NCBI RefSeq assembly: GCF_000697965.2
Contig: NZ_CP015880.1
Span: 2,480,001-2,544,000 of the forward strand
DNA from: Ensifer adhaerens
Lineage (GTDB): Bacteria > Pseudomonadota > Alphaproteobacteria > Rhizobiales > Rhizobiaceae
DNA: 64,000 nt
Direction of reading: 5' to 3'
Below, one piece after another: positions 44,303-54,225 of this stretch (the first letter of the stretch is position 1; each line of letters starts with the position of its first letter). The translations under genes were made by a program, and so were the position numbers. The notes beneath the pieces are model-generated. The model was not told the DNA's origin, ran no database searches, and saw only the letters and a list, made by a program, of their open reading frames with translations.

Positions 44303-45229
44303 ATGGATCGCTTGAGCGGCTTGACCGCCTTCGTCCGCACCGCCGACCTCGGCAGTTTCGTCGCCGCCGGTCGCGTGCTCGGCCTGTCCGCTTCCGCGGT
44401 CGGAAAGGCTGTTACCACTCTCGAACGAGAACTCGGCGTCCGCCTGCTGCAGCGCTCGACCCGTAGTATCCGCTTGACCGAGGAGGGACGCCTCTTTCAC
44501 GAGCGCTGCCGCCGCATCCTCGATGATCTCGACGACGCCGAGGCGTCATTGGCGGACGCCGTGGCGACGCCGCGCGGTCGGCTGCGCGTCAGCGTGCCGA
44601 TCGTCAGCTACCACCTGCTGTTGCCGGTGCTGCCGGAGTTCGTACGGCGTTATCCCGAAATCGAACTCGACCTCGACTTCAACGACCGCATCGTCGACCT
44701 GATCGACGAGGAAGTGGATGTCGCAATCCGCAGCGGCGTGCTGCCGGATTCACGACTGATGACGCGCGCGCTCAGGCCGTTCCAGCTTCTGCTCTGCGCT
44801 GCTCCGTCATACCTTCGAGAGCATGGCAGGCCCGAATGCCCCCGCGACCTCGAAGGACACCATGCGGTTCGTTTCCGCTTTCCCAACAGCCGCAAGCTGC
44901 AGGAATGGCCGATCACGCTGCCGCCTGAGGGAAAGGAGCCGCGCCTCAAGACCGTGCTCAACTGCAACAACATGGAAGCGCTCGGCGGCGCCGTGCTTAG
45001 CGGCCTCGGCATCGGCTGCCTGCCGGACTTTCTCGCCCGCCACCATCTTCGCGACGGCAGACTGCACACAGTGCTCGACGCCCATCTCGACGCGCCCGGA
45101 CAGTTCCACCTGCTGTGGCCGTCGAACCGTCACCTCTCCCCCAAGGTCCGCGTCTTCGTCGATTTTCTGAGCGAGCGACTGTTTGCCGATCGCTGCGAGA
45201 ATGTGCCGGCCATTCAGGCGGCACAGTAG
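44303..45229 (+). CDS. LysR-family transcriptional regulator of the divergent MFS gene
   Basis: A 308-residue protein. The helix-turn-helix (FVAAGRVLGLSASAVGKAVTTLERELGVRLLQRSTRSIRLTEEG) is followed by a LysR substrate domain of the CrgA/PecT type (PRGRLRVSVPIVSYHLLLPVLPEFVRRYPEIELDLDF). TGGAGG precedes ATG 44303. The divergent arrangement with the DHA2 transporter is typical for efflux control. Confidence 0.93.
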   Translation: MDRLSGLTAFVRTADLGSFVAAGRVLGLSASAVGKAVTTLERELGVRLLQRSTRSIRLTEEGRLFHERCRRILDDLDDAEASLADAVATPRGRLRVSVPIVSYHLLLPVLPEFVRRYPEIELDLDFNDRIVDLIDEEVDVAIRSGVLPDSRLMTRALRPFQLLLCAAPSYLREHGRPECPRDLEGHHAVRFRFPNSRKLQEWPITLPPEGKEPRLKTVLNCNNMEALGGAVLSGLGIGCLPDFLARHHLRDGRLHTVLDAHLDAPGQFHLLWPSNRHLSPKVRVFVDFLSERLFADRCENVPAIQAAQ

Positions 45230-45240
45230 GAACAGAAAGG

Positions 45241-45263
45241 GCCGCCTCCACGGTGGAAGCGGC
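45241..45263. terminator. hairpin between convergent LysR and trpE(G)
   Basis: GCCGC-c-TCCA pairs with TGGA-a-GCGGC around CGG. It is followed by CACCTTGTC on the plus strand and CCCTTTCTG on the minus strand; a weak bidirectional terminator. Confidence 0.45.
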
Positions 45264-45317
45264 ACCTTGTCTTCGTCAACATCTGCTCCATCCCGGAATA
45301 GGGGATTGCCGGGCTAA

Positions 45318-47507
45318 TCAGGCGGCCTTGATCTTGGCGCGCTTGGCGAGGTGCGCCACGACGTTCTCGATCATCCGCATGCCGGCGTCGCCGCCGAGCG
45401 TCATGATCGATTCCGGATGGAACTGCACCGCCGCCACCGGCTCCTTCGTGTGCTCGATGCCCATAATTGTGCCATCTTCGCTTTCGGCGGTGATCATGAA
45501 CTCCGCGGGCAGGCTCGCCGGATCGGCAAAGATCGAATGGTAACGACCGACGGTCACTTCCTTGCCGAGGCCGGAGAAGACGATTCCGGGCTCCAGCACG
45601 CGGATGCGCGACGGCTTGCCGTGCATCGGGATCGCCAGTTGGCGGAGATCCCCGCCGTAGGCTTCGGCAAGCGCCTGCAGCCCGAGGCAGACACCGAAGA
45701 TCGGCAGGTCGCGCGCCCGCGCCTTCTTGATCGTCGCCTTGCAGTCGAAATCCTTGGGATTGCCAGGTCCGGGCGAAAGCACGACGAGATCCGGCTTCAC
45801 CCGATCGAAGATCTCTTCGGCCACCGGCGAGCGCACCGTCGTGACGGTCGCCCCCGTCTGGCGGAAATAGTTCGCAAGCGTATGGACGAAGCTGTCCTCG
45901 TGATCGACCAAGAGGATGTTGACGCCGGCGCCAACAGCGGCAACGTCGCGACCGGCCTTGCCGGCATTGGCGGATCTCGCATCGCGAATGGCAGCGATCA
46001 TGGCGGCGGCCTTCAGTTCGGTTTCGGCTTCTTCTTCTTCCGGATTTGAATCGTAGAGCAGCGTCGCCCCTGCCCTCACCTCGGCGATACCGTCCTTGAT
46101 GCGAATCGTGCGCAGCGTCAGGCCCGTGTTCATGTCGCCATTGAAGCCGACCATGCCGATCGCGCCACCATACCATGCGCGCGGGCTCTTCTCATGGCTT
46201 TCGATGAAGCGCATGGCCCAGAGCTTCGGCGCACCGGTGACGGTCACCGCCCAGGCGTGGCTGAGGAAGCCGTCGAAGGCGTCCATGTCGTCGCGCAAGC
46301 GTCCCTCAATATGGTCGACCGTATGGATCAGGCGCGAATACATCTCGATCTGGCGGCGGCCGATGACCTTGACCGAGCCCGGCACGCAGACCCGGCTCTT
46401 GTCGTTGCGGTCGACGTCCGAGCACATGGTGAGTTCGGATTCGTCCTTCTTGGAGTTCAACAGCTTCAGGATCTGCTCGCTGTCGGCGATCGGATCGTCG
46501 CCGCGCTTGATCGTGCCCGAGATCGGGCAGGTCTCGATGCGGCGGCCGGAAACACGCACGAACATTTCCGGCGATGCCCCGACGAGATATTCTTGGTTGC
46601 CGAGATTGATGAAGAAGGAATAGGGCGACGGATTGATCGCCTTCAGCCGGTTGGAAATCTCCGACGGCTTGCTCTCGCAACGCTCGAAGAATTTCTGGCC
46701 GGGCACCACTTCGAAAAGGTCGCCGCGGCGGAAGCTCTCCTTCGCCTTGACGACGAGTTCGGCATATTCGCCCGGGTGATGGTCGCCATGCGGCGGAATG
46801 CTGTCGACGGTCTTGAAGGGTTCGCTGGCGATCTCTTCCGCCTTGCCCTCGGTGGTCTTGCCGTCCTTAGCGAAATCGTAGCGGTCGATCCAGGCCTTGG
46901 CGGCATAGTGGTCGACGACGAGGATTTCATCCGGCAGGAACAGCACCATGTCGCGCTGGTCGTCGGGACGCTTCAGCTTCAGGTCGATCGCATCGAACTG
47001 GAAGGCGAGATCGTAGCCGAAGGCACCGTAGAGCCCGAGGCTCGCATCCTCGGCCGAATGGAAAAGATTGGTGACGGCGCGCAGCACGCTGAACACCGTC
47101 GGCATCTTCGAGCGCTCTTCTTCCGTGAAGACGCGATCCGGCGCGTTGATCGTCAGGTCGAGGCGACGGCTGGTCGAAGCGCCGAGCGTGATGTCGGCGA
47201 CGGTCTTCAGATGCTCGGCGATGATCGCAAGCAGCACTTCGCCGCGGCCGTTATAGGCTTCAATCCAGAGCGAGCGGCCGAAGGAGGAGATGCCGAGCGG
47301 CGGGTCGACGACAGCCGTGTCCCAACGAGTGTAGCGGCCGGGATATTCGTAGTTGGAGGAGAACACTGCACCGCGGCGTTCGTCGAGCTTGTCCACATAG
47401 CTCGCGATCGCCTGGCCATAGGACGCTTCCCGCCGCCGGCGCGTCACCGTAATGCCGCCCTTGGTGGTGTAGCTCTCCGAGCCGTCCTCGAGAATTACCG
47501 TTGCCAT
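45318..47507 (-). CDS. trpE(G): anthranilate synthase, fused TrpE-TrpG
   Basis: A 729-residue fusion typical of rhizobia. The TrpE part runs to about residue 510 ([73 protein letters not shown]). The TrpG glutamine amidotransferase follows ([38 protein letters not shown] with the nucleophile Cys, [10 protein letters not shown] with the His). It converts chorismate plus glutamine to anthranilate, the first step of tryptophan synthesis. GGAGCGAGG precedes ATG 47507. Expression is controlled by the trpL attenuator upstream. Confidence 0.98.
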   Translation of the reverse strand: MATVILEDGSESYTTKGGITVTRRRREASYGQAIASYVDKLDERRGAVFSSNYEYPGRYTRWDTAVVDPPLGISSFGRSLWIEAYNGRGEVLLAIIAEHLKTVADITLGASTSRRLDLTINAPDRVFTEEERSKMPTVFSVLRAVTNLFHSAEDASLGLYGAFGYDLAFQFDAIDLKLKRPDDQRDMVLFLPDEILVVDHYAAKAWIDRYDFAKDGKTTEGKAEEIASEPFKTVDSIPPHGDHHPGEYAELVVKAKESFRRGDLFEVVPGQKFFERCESKPSEISNRLKAINPSPYSFFINLGNQEYLVGASPEMFVRVSGRRIETCPISGTIKRGDDPIADSEQILKLLNSKKDESELTMCSDVDRNDKSRVCVPGSVKVIGRRQIEMYSRLIHTVDHIEGRLRDDMDAFDGFLSHAWAVTVTGAPKLWAMRFIESHEKSPRAWYGGAIGMVGFNGDMNTGLTLRTIRIKDGIAEVRAGATLLYDSNPEEEEAETELKAAAMIAAIRDARSANAGKAGRDVAAVGAGVNILLVDHEDSFVHTLANYFRQTGATVTTVRSPVAEEIFDRVKPDLVVLSPGPGNPKDFDCKATIKKARARDLPIFGVCLGLQALAEAYGGDLRQLAIPMHGKPSRIRVLEPGIVFSGLGKEVTVGRYHSIFADPASLPAEFMITAESEDGTIMGIEHTKEPVAAVQFHPESIMTLGGDAGMRMIENVVAHLAKRAKIKAA

Positions 47508-47550
47508 TCGCCTCGCTCCGTAAAAGCCCGGTCCTTGAGCGGCCTGGATA

Positions 47551-47582
47551 CAAAAAAGCCGCCTCGAAATCTCCGGGCGGCT
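47551..47582 (-). terminator. trp attenuator terminator
   Basis: On the minus strand AGCCGCC (47582-47576) pairs with GGCGGCT (47563-47557) and runs into TTTTTTG. An upstream GCGGC next to the trpL stop can pair with the 5' arm GCCGC, giving the alternative antiterminator. Confidence 0.9.
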
Positions 47583-47618
47583 TCATCTCTCAATCACGCA
47601 TGACTGGTCAAGGCCGCT

Positions 47619-47663
47619 TCAGCGAGCCCACCACCAGATCGAAATGTTGCGTGCGTTTTCCAT
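47619..47663 (-). CDS. trpL: trp leader peptide peTrpL
   Basis: ATG at 47663 encodes [14 protein letters not shown] and ends in TGA at 47619-47621. Three consecutive Trp codons precede the attenuator. The Sinorhizobium meliloti peTrpL ([14 protein letters not shown], recalled from literature) shares the last nine residues. In that organism the attenuated leader RNA and the peptide also act in trans, including in antibiotic responses; the same could hold here. The likely transcript start is within a few bases of the ATG. Confidence 0.92.
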   Translation of the reverse strand: [14 protein letters not shown]

Positions 47664-47671
47664 GGGCGAAA

Positions 47672-47700
47672 GTGTTAGCTCGGGTTGCGGACTTGCGCAA
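47672..47700 (-). promoter_or_regulatory. trpL/trpE(G) promoter
   Basis: On the minus strand TTGCGC (47700-47695) and TAACAC (47677-47672) are separated by 17 bp, and the -10 ends 8 bp before the trpL ATG. The geometry is the same as at the leuA leader. Confidence 0.65.
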
Positions 47701-47787
47701 GCGGGAAAGCGGCGCGCATCGTCACGGTTGCGCCAAAAAAAGAGGCGGCCCCAAAGAGCCGCCCCGACTGGAATTGATCTGATCCTA

Positions 47788-49890
47788 TCAGAACTTCGCC
47801 TTCGCCGTCACCAGGAAGGTGCGGCCGCGGCCGGTATCGATCGTGCTTCCGGCAATGGTGCTCGAAGACGGCGTATAGGTCTTGTCGAACAGGTTCGTGA
47901 CCTGAGCCGTGACTTCAAAGCCGTTTTCGAACTTGTAGTTGGCGAAGAGATCGACGAGACCGTAGCCCGGAACGTTCGGCGGCGTACGATTGATTTCGCC
48001 GACAAACGCGTTCGAAACGGCGTAGAGGCGCGTACCGACCGTCAGGCGCTGGTCTTCGAGGAACCGGGCGCCAAGCGTTGCGCTGACAATGTTTTCAGGC
48101 AGGTAGCTCTGCACGCCGAAACCATTGATCTGCGACGGCAGATCGCTCTCGGTGTAGGTGTAGGCAAGGTCGCCGAAGACGTATCCGGCGTCATACGCCG
48201 CCTGCAACTCGAAACCCTGGACCGTCGAGATCCCGGGATTGTTGACGAAGAAGATCTGACGACCGCCGTTGAGCATCGCTGCGGTGATGTAGTTGTCGAC
48301 GCGGTTATGGAAGTAGTTGGCCTTGACCCGCAGGCTGTCGCTGGGATCGAGCAGCCCGTCGAAGGCGAAGTTCGCACCGATTTCCCAGCCCTTGGAGGTC
48401 TCCGGCTCAAGAAATGGATTGGGGAAGAACGACTGGCCCGACGGTCCCGGATGTGTGCCGCCGGCGAAGGTCTCGTTGACCGTCGGCGAACGCGAGGTTT
48501 CCGCGTATGTAACGTATGGCTGGAACCACTCCGTCGGGTTGAGCGCGACCGTGATGCTCGGGTTGAGGCGACCTTCGGACTTATCGACGGTGTAAGGGCC
48601 GGCCGGCAGACCGATCGGGTTGCCGGCAACGACAGCGCCGGAGCCATCGAGGCTGAAGTGATCCCATCTCAGGCCTGCCGTCAGATCCAGCATGCCATAG
48701 GTGAAGGTCGTATTGCTGAAGACGCCGGTGGTGGCATTGGTGCCGCTGCCGTTGACGCCGGCCCCCGGCCGGGCCGTGCTGTTGATGACATCGTAGTCGT
48801 CGCGGAAATACTCGACGCCGTAGTTCGCCTTGACGGCAACGTCGCCAAGGTCGAACAGAGAGGTGTTCGAGATGTCAAAGCCCTTACCCGTGTCGGTGAT
48901 GCGCCGACCGGCCGCCGTGCCGCCACCGCGAATGTCGGTGTCGTACTTCATCTTTAGCCGGTTCCAGTAGGCGTTCGCACGGAAATCGATGAGTTCGTTG
49001 TCCGGCGTGTAGGAATAGCTTGCAGAAACCGTCTGGTTCTTCACGTTCTGGAAGTAGGAGTTCGCGAAGAAGTCGTTGTCATAGGTGAGGCCGGTGAGCT
49101 TGAAGGTGTGATCCTTGTCCGGCGTCACTTCGAACTTCAACAGGCCCGACAGAAGGTCTTCCTCGGTGAAGGGTACCTCGACCCCGTTGCCGTTGTCATA
49201 GTTGCCGGGATCAGCCTTGCTGATGCCGCCGAGCACGGAGAAGACGTCATTGAAACGGTAAGCGCCGATCAGTGATTCCGACCAGCCGGCACCGTTTGTG
49301 CCGTACGTAGCCGAAGCAATGCCACCGTAGTTCTTGCCGTCCTGGATCAGGTCTTCGACATCATAGGTCCGGAAGTTGACCGAACCGGCCAGTGCACCGC
49401 CGCCAACCCCGGTCACGGCGCCGCGGGTCACATCGATTTCGGAAAGGAATGCCGGATCGAAATAGGCAAAACCCTGGGCTTCGTGGCCGGTGAAGCGGAA
49501 GTTCTGGCGCACGCCGTCGATCATCATGTTGACGCGGCCGGAACCCTCGAAACCGCGGATGTTGACCGCGACGCCCGGGTTTTGCGGGTTGTTCGCGGTC
49601 GAGGTGCCGGGAACGCTGCGCAACAGGTCGTCAGTCTCTTGCCCCGATTGCAGATCGATCTGGTCCGTCGTGACGACGCTGACGGGGCCGGGCTTGGCAT
49701 AGGGGTCAGCGGTGCGCCCGCCCTTGGCAACGATCGGCGAGAGGTAAGTTTCGCCCTTCTTTGTCTCCTCGGCCTTCTCTTCCGACTTAGCCTGGGTTGT
49801 TGCGCTTTGCGCGAATGCGACGGTAGCGACTGAAATTGCAAGAGTTGTCGTGCAAGCCAAAAGAGCCAGGCGACGATGCCGGGTGAGCAT
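47788..49890 (-). CDS. TonB-dependent heme/hemoprotein outer-membrane receptor
   Basis: A 700-residue receptor: signal peptide (LALLACTTTLAISVATVAFAQ), plug domain (PVSVVTTDQIDLQSGQETDDLLRSVPG; GVAVNIRGFEGSGRVNMMIDGVRQNF) and a 22-strand barrel ending in F (RTFLVTAKAKF). The plug pattern and ETYLSPIVAKG start match the hemoglobin/transferrin/lactoferrin receptor family (ShmR/HmuR type). It imports heme iron across the outer membrane with TonB energy. ATG 49890 has AAGGA upstream; the longer frame from 49983 would bury the signal peptide. A RirA-type iron box covers its -35. Confidence 0.92.
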   Translation of the reverse strand: MLTRHRRLALLACTTTLAISVATVAFAQSATTQAKSEEKAEETKKGETYLSPIVAKGGRTADPYAKPGPVSVVTTDQIDLQSGQETDDLLRSVPGTSTANNPQNPGVAVNIRGFEGSGRVNMMIDGVRQNFRFTGHEAQGFAYFDPAFLSEIDVTRGAVTGVGGGALAGSVNFRTYDVEDLIQDGKNYGGIASATYGTNGAGWSESLIGAYRFNDVFSVLGGISKADPGNYDNGNGVEVPFTEEDLLSGLLKFEVTPDKDHTFKLTGLTYDNDFFANSYFQNVKNQTVSASYSYTPDNELIDFRANAYWNRLKMKYDTDIRGGGTAAGRRITDTGKGFDISNTSLFDLGDVAVKANYGVEYFRDDYDVINSTARPGAGVNGSGTNATTGVFSNTTFTYGMLDLTAGLRWDHFSLDGSGAVVAGNPIGLPAGPYTVDKSEGRLNPSITVALNPTEWFQPYVTYAETSRSPTVNETFAGGTHPGPSGQSFFPNPFLEPETSKGWEIGANFAFDGLLDPSDSLRVKANYFHNRVDNYITAAMLNGGRQIFFVNNPGISTVQGFELQAAYDAGYVFGDLAYTYTESDLPSQINGFGVQSYLPENIVSATLGARFLEDQRLTVGTRLYAVSNAFVGEINRTPPNVPGYGLVDLFANYKFENGFEVTAQVTNLFDKTYTPSSSTIAGSTIDTGRGRTFLVTAKAKF

Positions 49891-50002
49891 GGACCAATCC
49901 TTTGATTTTCGGAGGCCGGGCTTGCTGTTGAGCGGCAAACTCAAGGGGCTGGCTGGGCGGTAGATTCTAGAGCGGCGCGACATGTCGTCGCCTCATTTAA
50001 GC

Positions 50003-50031
50003 CGCATAAAAAACATGAGTGTTCTTGTCAA
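50003..50031 (-). promoter_or_regulatory. iron-regulated promoter with RirA-type box
   Basis: On the minus strand TTGACA (50031-50026) and TATGCG (50008-50003) have a 17-bp spacer. TGA-N9-TCA at 50016-50030, the iron-responsive operator pattern of rhizobia, overlaps the -35, so iron-replete RirA would block transcription. The 5' leader would be about 105 nt. Confidence 0.6.
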
Positions 50032-50186
50032 CATACAAAGGCAGTCCCCACAATTTATGGGGTCGTGCCAATTCGAGGCGTTGCTAAACTGCAACGCTTT
50101 TGCCGAAGGCCGGATGAAACCAGATCCGGTTCCGTGCGTTCCCTCCCTTCCAGGCCCCGCTGCGGGGGCAATGCGAAAGGACCCGG

Positions 50187-51095
50187 ATGCGTCGCTCTTT
50201 TCCCTTGATCCTGCTGTCACTCCTGATCCTCACCGGCGCCAGCCTGCCGAAATCCGGACCGATCCCGCTAAAAAAGCCGCCGAGCGAGGCGGGAGAGAAA
50301 GAGGCTGCTCCCACACCCGAAGAGAAACCGGCGACGCCTACGGACGGTGGCAAGGCCGATCAGCCAGAGGTGCCGACTGGCGACGAACAGCCCGTGCCGC
50401 AGCCAAAGCCCAAGGACGGGAGTGAAGGAGCGGCGAAGGATCAAAAGCCGGCCACAGGCGAAAAGGACCAGCCCGTCGACGACAAGAAAGAGGAAAAGCC
50501 GGCACCGATCGTCTATCCGCCGGTCGAAGCAGAGGACGCCGCCGACTACGCAAAGTGTGTCGCCGACCTGAAGGCGATCGGAGCGACGTTTGTCGAAGCC
50601 AAACGCATCGACGACGGCAAGGGCTGCGGCATCGACAAGCCACTGGAGGTCACGAGCATCCTGCCCGCCGTCACACTCGCGCCTAAGGGGCTTATGCGGT
50701 GCGAAACGGCGCTGGCGCTTGCACGCTGGACCAAGGAGACCGCCCAGCCGGCCGCCGAAGTCGCCTTCGACAAGACCATCAAGATCAAGGCGCTGAACCA
50801 GGCATCGACCTATATCTGCCGCCTGCGCAACAATGCGACGACGGGCAAAATCTCCGAGCACGCCCACGGCAACGCCGTCGACATCGCGTCCTTCACGTTA
50901 AGCAACGGCGCGACGATCGCCATCCAGCCGCGCGACGAGGATGGCACCATGGACGGTGCCTTCCAGCGCGCGGTCACTGCGTCCGCCTGCCTCTACTTCA
51001 AGACTGTGCTCGACCCCGGCAGCGACGCCGCCCACGAAACCCACCTGCATCTCGACGTCATCGAGCGCCGCAACGACTACCGCTACTGCCGCTAG
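50187..51095 (+). CDS. extensin-like family protein (LAS-type metallopeptidase fold)
   Basis: A 302-residue protein: signal peptide/anchor (MRRSFPLILLSLLILTGASLP), a Pro/Lys/Glu-rich linker of about 85 residues, then the extensin-like C domain. This has SEHAHGNAVDIASF and HETHLHLDV, the H-x-x-G-x-x-x-D and HxH metal sites of LAS peptidases. It is probably a periplasmic peptidoglycan peptidase (inference). The low-complexity linker suggests it reaches across the wall. Confidence 0.87.
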   Translation: MRRSFPLILLSLLILTGASLPKSGPIPLKKPPSEAGEKEAAPTPEEKPATPTDGGKADQPEVPTGDEQPVPQPKPKDGSEGAAKDQKPATGEKDQPVDDKKEEKPAPIVYPPVEAEDAADYAKCVADLKAIGATFVEAKRIDDGKGCGIDKPLEVTSILPAVTLAPKGLMRCETALALARWTKETAQPAAEVAFDKTIKIKALNQASTYICRLRNNATTGKISEHAHGNAVDIASFTLSNGATIAIQPRDEDGTMDGAFQRAVTASACLYFKTVLDPGSDAAHETHLHLDVIERRNDYRYCR

Positions 51096-51122
51096 GAATG
51101 AGCCTCCTTGCGCTGGCGCTCG

Positions 51123-51575
51123 TCAGGCGTTGTCGTAGCCAAGGGCGACAAACTCGCCCTCGAAGCGACCGGCCAAGGTGTCGCCGTCGAGGAGGTCGGC
51201 AACGACCACGGCGCGCGCCCTGCCCCGACGTTCGAGCAATCGCAGAAAGCCCGGCCATTGCCCGGCATCCGCCAGCGACGAGCGTGCGGCGAAAGCGCCG
51301 GCGACCGGCTTCAGATAATCCATCCGGTTGCTCTGGATCACCAGGCGCGCCGCAACGCCGCTTTTGCGCATGCGCACATGCAGCAGCGACCAGGCCGACA
51401 GGATCGCGAGCGCCGAGGCGCTGCCGCCGAACACCGTGTCACGGTGGTTGATGTTGGGTGCAAGCGGCGCCGAGAGCAGCACATGATCGTCGCTCACCGC
51501 ATCCGCGCGGACCTGCATCGCCGCTGACAGCGGGATGTGGTTATGAAGATAGGACTGGAGTTCCTCTGGCGTCAT
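51123..51575 (-). CDS. thioesterase-like protein (YiiD C-terminal domain type)
   Basis: A 150-residue hot-dog protein with NINHRDTVFGGSASALAILSAWSLLHV, the family's central helix, and a C-terminal strand LAGRFEGEFVAL. These single-domain YiiD_C proteins are predicted acyl-CoA/ACP thioesterases; no substrate is known. Convergent with the extensin gene, 27 bp apart. Confidence 0.8.
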   Translation of the reverse strand: MTPEELQSYLHNHIPLSAAMQVRADAVSDDHVLLSAPLAPNINHRDTVFGGSASALAILSAWSLLHVRMRKSGVAARLVIQSNRMDYLKPVAGAFAARSSLADAGQWPGFLRLLERRGRARAVVVADLLDGDTLAGRFEGEFVALGYDNA

Positions 51576-51784
51576 CGTGGCATCCCTGATGCGTTCCTGC
51601 GCGGATCAGTGCACGAGACCACATGTCCTGACCAGAGCAAGGCGCCTGCGTCCTGTCGTCTCCCGCAGGCCCCTCGTAGCCCAAAAGATACCGGGCTGCG
51701 CGCCTTGCAGGAGCCCGCCCCGGCTCCCAAATACGGCGCGAGGAAAATCCACCCGCTTTGCGCCTAATCTCAAGGAAATCTGTC

Positions 51785-52294
51785 ATGGCATTGACGATGT
51801 ACCAGCTCTCCATTCCCGCACTCGTTCGCGGCCTTGGTGTCCTCACCAAGCTGCTCGACAAGGCAGAGGCTTTCGCTGAGGAAAAGGGCATCCCCACGGA
51901 TGATCTCGTCCACGCCCGGCTGGCGCCCGATATGCTGACGCTTGCCGGTCAGGTGCAGCGTGTCAGCGACACCAGCAAGGGCCTGGTCGGCCGGCTGACG
52001 TCGATCGAAGTGCCCCGGTTCCCGGACGAGGAAAAGACGTTTGACGAACTGCGCCAGCGCATCGCCAAGTCCGTCGCCTTCCTTGAAACGGTGCGCCCTG
52101 TCGATCTCGAAGACAGCGACAGTCGCGAAGTCGTGCTGAATTTCCCGAACCTGAAGGTGACGCTCACGGGTGAGGAATACCTGCTAAAATTCGTGCTGCC
52201 GAACTTCTACTTCCACCTGACGACCGCCTACGACATCCTGCGCCACAAGGGCGTGCCGCTCGGCAAGGCAGACTTCCTCAGCCTCACCGCCTGA
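51785..52294 (+). CDS. DUF1993 family protein
   Basis: A 169-residue protein starting MALTMYQLSIPALVRGLGVLTKLLDKAEAFA, typical of DUF1993, with a C-terminal FYFHLTTAYDILRHKGVPLGKADFL (DinB-like four-helix fold). The function is unknown. AAGGAAA precedes ATG 51785. Followed by a strong terminator. Confidence 0.9.
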   Translation: MALTMYQLSIPALVRGLGVLTKLLDKAEAFAEEKGIPTDDLVHARLAPDMLTLAGQVQRVSDTSKGLVGRLTSIEVPRFPDEEKTFDELRQRIAKSVAFLETVRPVDLEDSDSREVVLNFPNLKVTLTGEEYLLKFVLPNFYFHLTTAYDILRHKGVPLGKADFLSLTA

Positions 52295-52323
52295 TTCCGC
52301 CGCGGGAGACCCCCGGACACAAG

Positions 52324-52361
52324 AATGCCGCGCATCCACCCGGATGCGCGGCATTGTTTTT
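52324..52361 (+). terminator. strong Rho-independent terminator
   Basis: A perfect 14-bp stem (AATGCCGCGCATCC with GGATGCGCGGCATT, loop ACCC) runs into GTTTTTC. It ends the DUF1993 transcript; the stem may also serve the convergent fhs gene. Confidence 0.9.
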
Positions 52362-52379
52362 CAGGCAGGCAGGAAGCGC

Positions 52380-54059
52380 CTAGAACAGCCCTTCGATGTA
52401 GCCCTGATCATTGAGGAAGATCTTTTCCGACGAAGGCACCTTCGGCAGGCCGGGCATCGTCATGATCTCGCCGGTGATCACCACGATGAAGCCGGCGCCG
52501 GCGGCCAGCCGCACTTCACGGATCGGCACAGCATGGCCTGTCGGCGCACCGCGCAGGTTCGGATCGGTCGAGAAGGAATACTGCGTCTTTGCCATGCAGA
52601 TCGGCAGATGGCCGTAACCCTGATCTTCCCAGCTGCGCAGCTGGTCGCGCACCGACTTGTCGGCAATCACCTCGCTCGCATGGTAGATGTCCTTGGCGAT
52701 CGTCTCGATCTTGTGGAAGAGCGACATGTCGTCGGGGTAAAGCGGCGAGAACTGCGAGTGTCCGCCCTCGGCAAGTGCCGCCACCTTCATCGCCAGCTCC
52801 TCGATGCCGGCGGAGCCCTCGGCCCAATGGCGGCAGAGCACCGCTTCGGCGCCAAGCGTCGCCACATAATCCTTGATAGCCTGCACTTCGGCCTCGGTAT
52901 CGGAGGTGAAGTGGTTGATCGCGACGATGACGGGTACGCCGAACTTCTTGACGTTCTGCACATGCCGGCCAAGGTTGGCGCAGCCCTTGCGCAGCGCCTC
53001 CAGATTTTCCTTCCCGAGGTCGTCCTTCTTGACGCCGCCGTTCATCTTGATCGCGCGGACGGTCGCGACCAGCACCGCGGCATCCGGCTTCAGCCCGGCC
53101 TTGCGGCACTTGATGTCGAAGAATTTTTCCGCGCCGAGATCGGCGCCGAAGCCGGCTTCGGTCACCACATAGTCGGCAAGCTTCAGTGCCGTCGTCGTCG
53201 CAATCACCGAGTTGCAGCCATGGGCGATGTTGGCAAAGGGGCCGCCATGGACGAAGGCGGGGTTGTTTTCGAGGGTCTGCACCAGGTTTGGCTGAATAGC
53301 ATCCTTGAGCAGCACCGCCATCGCCCCATCGGCCTTGATGTCGCGCGCAAAGACCGGGCTCTTGTCACGGCGGTAGCCGATGATGATGTTGCCAAGCCGC
53401 TGCTCGAGATCCCTAAGATCCGCCGAAAGGCAGAGGATCGCCATGACTTCGGAGGCAACGGTGATGTCGAAGCCGGTCTCGCGTGGATAACCGTTGGCGA
53501 TCCCGCCGAGCGAGCCGACGATGTTGCGCAGTGCGCGGTCGTTCATGTCCATCACCCGCCGCCACGAAATACGACGGACGTCTATGTTCTGCTCGTTGCC
53601 CCAGTAGATGTGATTGTCGAGCAGCGCCGCCAGCAGGTTGTGCGCCGAGGTGATCGCGTGGAAATCGCCGGTGAAGTGGAGGTTCATGTCCTCCATCGGC
53701 ACAACCTGCGCATAACCGCCGCCGGCAGCACCGCCCTTGACGCCGAAGCAGGGCCCGAGGGACGCCTCGCGGATGCAGATGATCGCCTTCTTGCCGATGC
53801 GGTTCAGCCCATCGCCGAGGCCCACGGTCGTTGTCGTCTTGCCTTCGCCTGCCGGCGTCGGGTTGATCGCCGTCACCAGGATCAGATGGCCGTTCTTCTT
53901 CCCGCGCTGGCGGGCGATGAAATCGGCGCTGATCTTCGCCTTGTCATGGCCGTAGGGCAACAGGTCCTCCGGCGGTATGCCGAGTGCGGCCCCGATCTCC
54001 AGGATCGGCTTTTTCTTCGCCGCGCGCGCAATCTCGATATCGGACTTGACCTCCGCCAT
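52380..54059 (-). CDS. fhs: formate-tetrahydrofolate ligase
   Basis: A 559-residue protein of normal length. It has [25 protein letters not shown] (ATP site), [40 protein letters not shown] and [20 protein letters not shown]. It makes 10-formyl-THF from formate and links formate to one-carbon metabolism. GGGGAGGGAACTGTC precedes ATG 54059. A small hairpin (GCGCCTT/AAGGCGC, 54093-54108) sits in its 5' leader. Confidence 0.97.
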   Translation of the reverse strand: MAEVKSDIEIARAAKKKPILEIGAALGIPPEDLLPYGHDKAKISADFIARQRGKKNGHLILVTAINPTPAGEGKTTTTVGLGDGLNRIGKKAIICIREASLGPCFGVKGGAAGGGYAQVVPMEDMNLHFTGDFHAITSAHNLLAALLDNHIYWGNEQNIDVRRISWRRVMDMNDRALRNIVGSLGGIANGYPRETGFDITVASEVMAILCLSADLRDLEQRLGNIIIGYRRDKSPVFARDIKADGAMAVLLKDAIQPNLVQTLENNPAFVHGGPFANIAHGCNSVIATTTALKLADYVVTEAGFGADLGAEKFFDIKCRKAGLKPDAAVLVATVRAIKMNGGVKKDDLGKENLEALRKGCANLGRHVQNVKKFGVPVIVAINHFTSDTEAEVQAIKDYVATLGAEAVLCRHWAEGSAGIEELAMKVAALAEGGHSQFSPLYPDDMSLFHKIETIAKDIYHASEVIADKSVRDQLRSWEDQGYGHLPICMAKTQYSFSTDPNLRGAPTGHAVPIREVRLAAGAGFIVVITGEIMTMPGLPKVPSSEKIFLNDQGYIEGLF

Positions 54060-54188
54060 GACAGTTCCCTCCCCAGGGTCTCGTTTTTACCCGCGCCTTT
54101 CAAGGCGCAGTTCATGATACCGGAGCGGGATGAGGAAACGCGTCTGCGGTTTTCGACCCGCGTCCCGCTTGAACTCAAGTAATCGGCA

Positions 54189-54208
54189 GCGCCCGGATAC
54201 TCGGGCGC
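54189..54208. terminator. hairpin after the five-gene operon
   Basis: GCGCCCG (54189-54195) pairs with CGGGCGC (54202-54208) just downstream of the DUF2333 stop. No T-tract, so it may only mark or stabilise the 3' end of the operon before fhs. Confidence 0.4.
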
Positions 54209-54225
54209 CACCTTACCGTTCGGTC

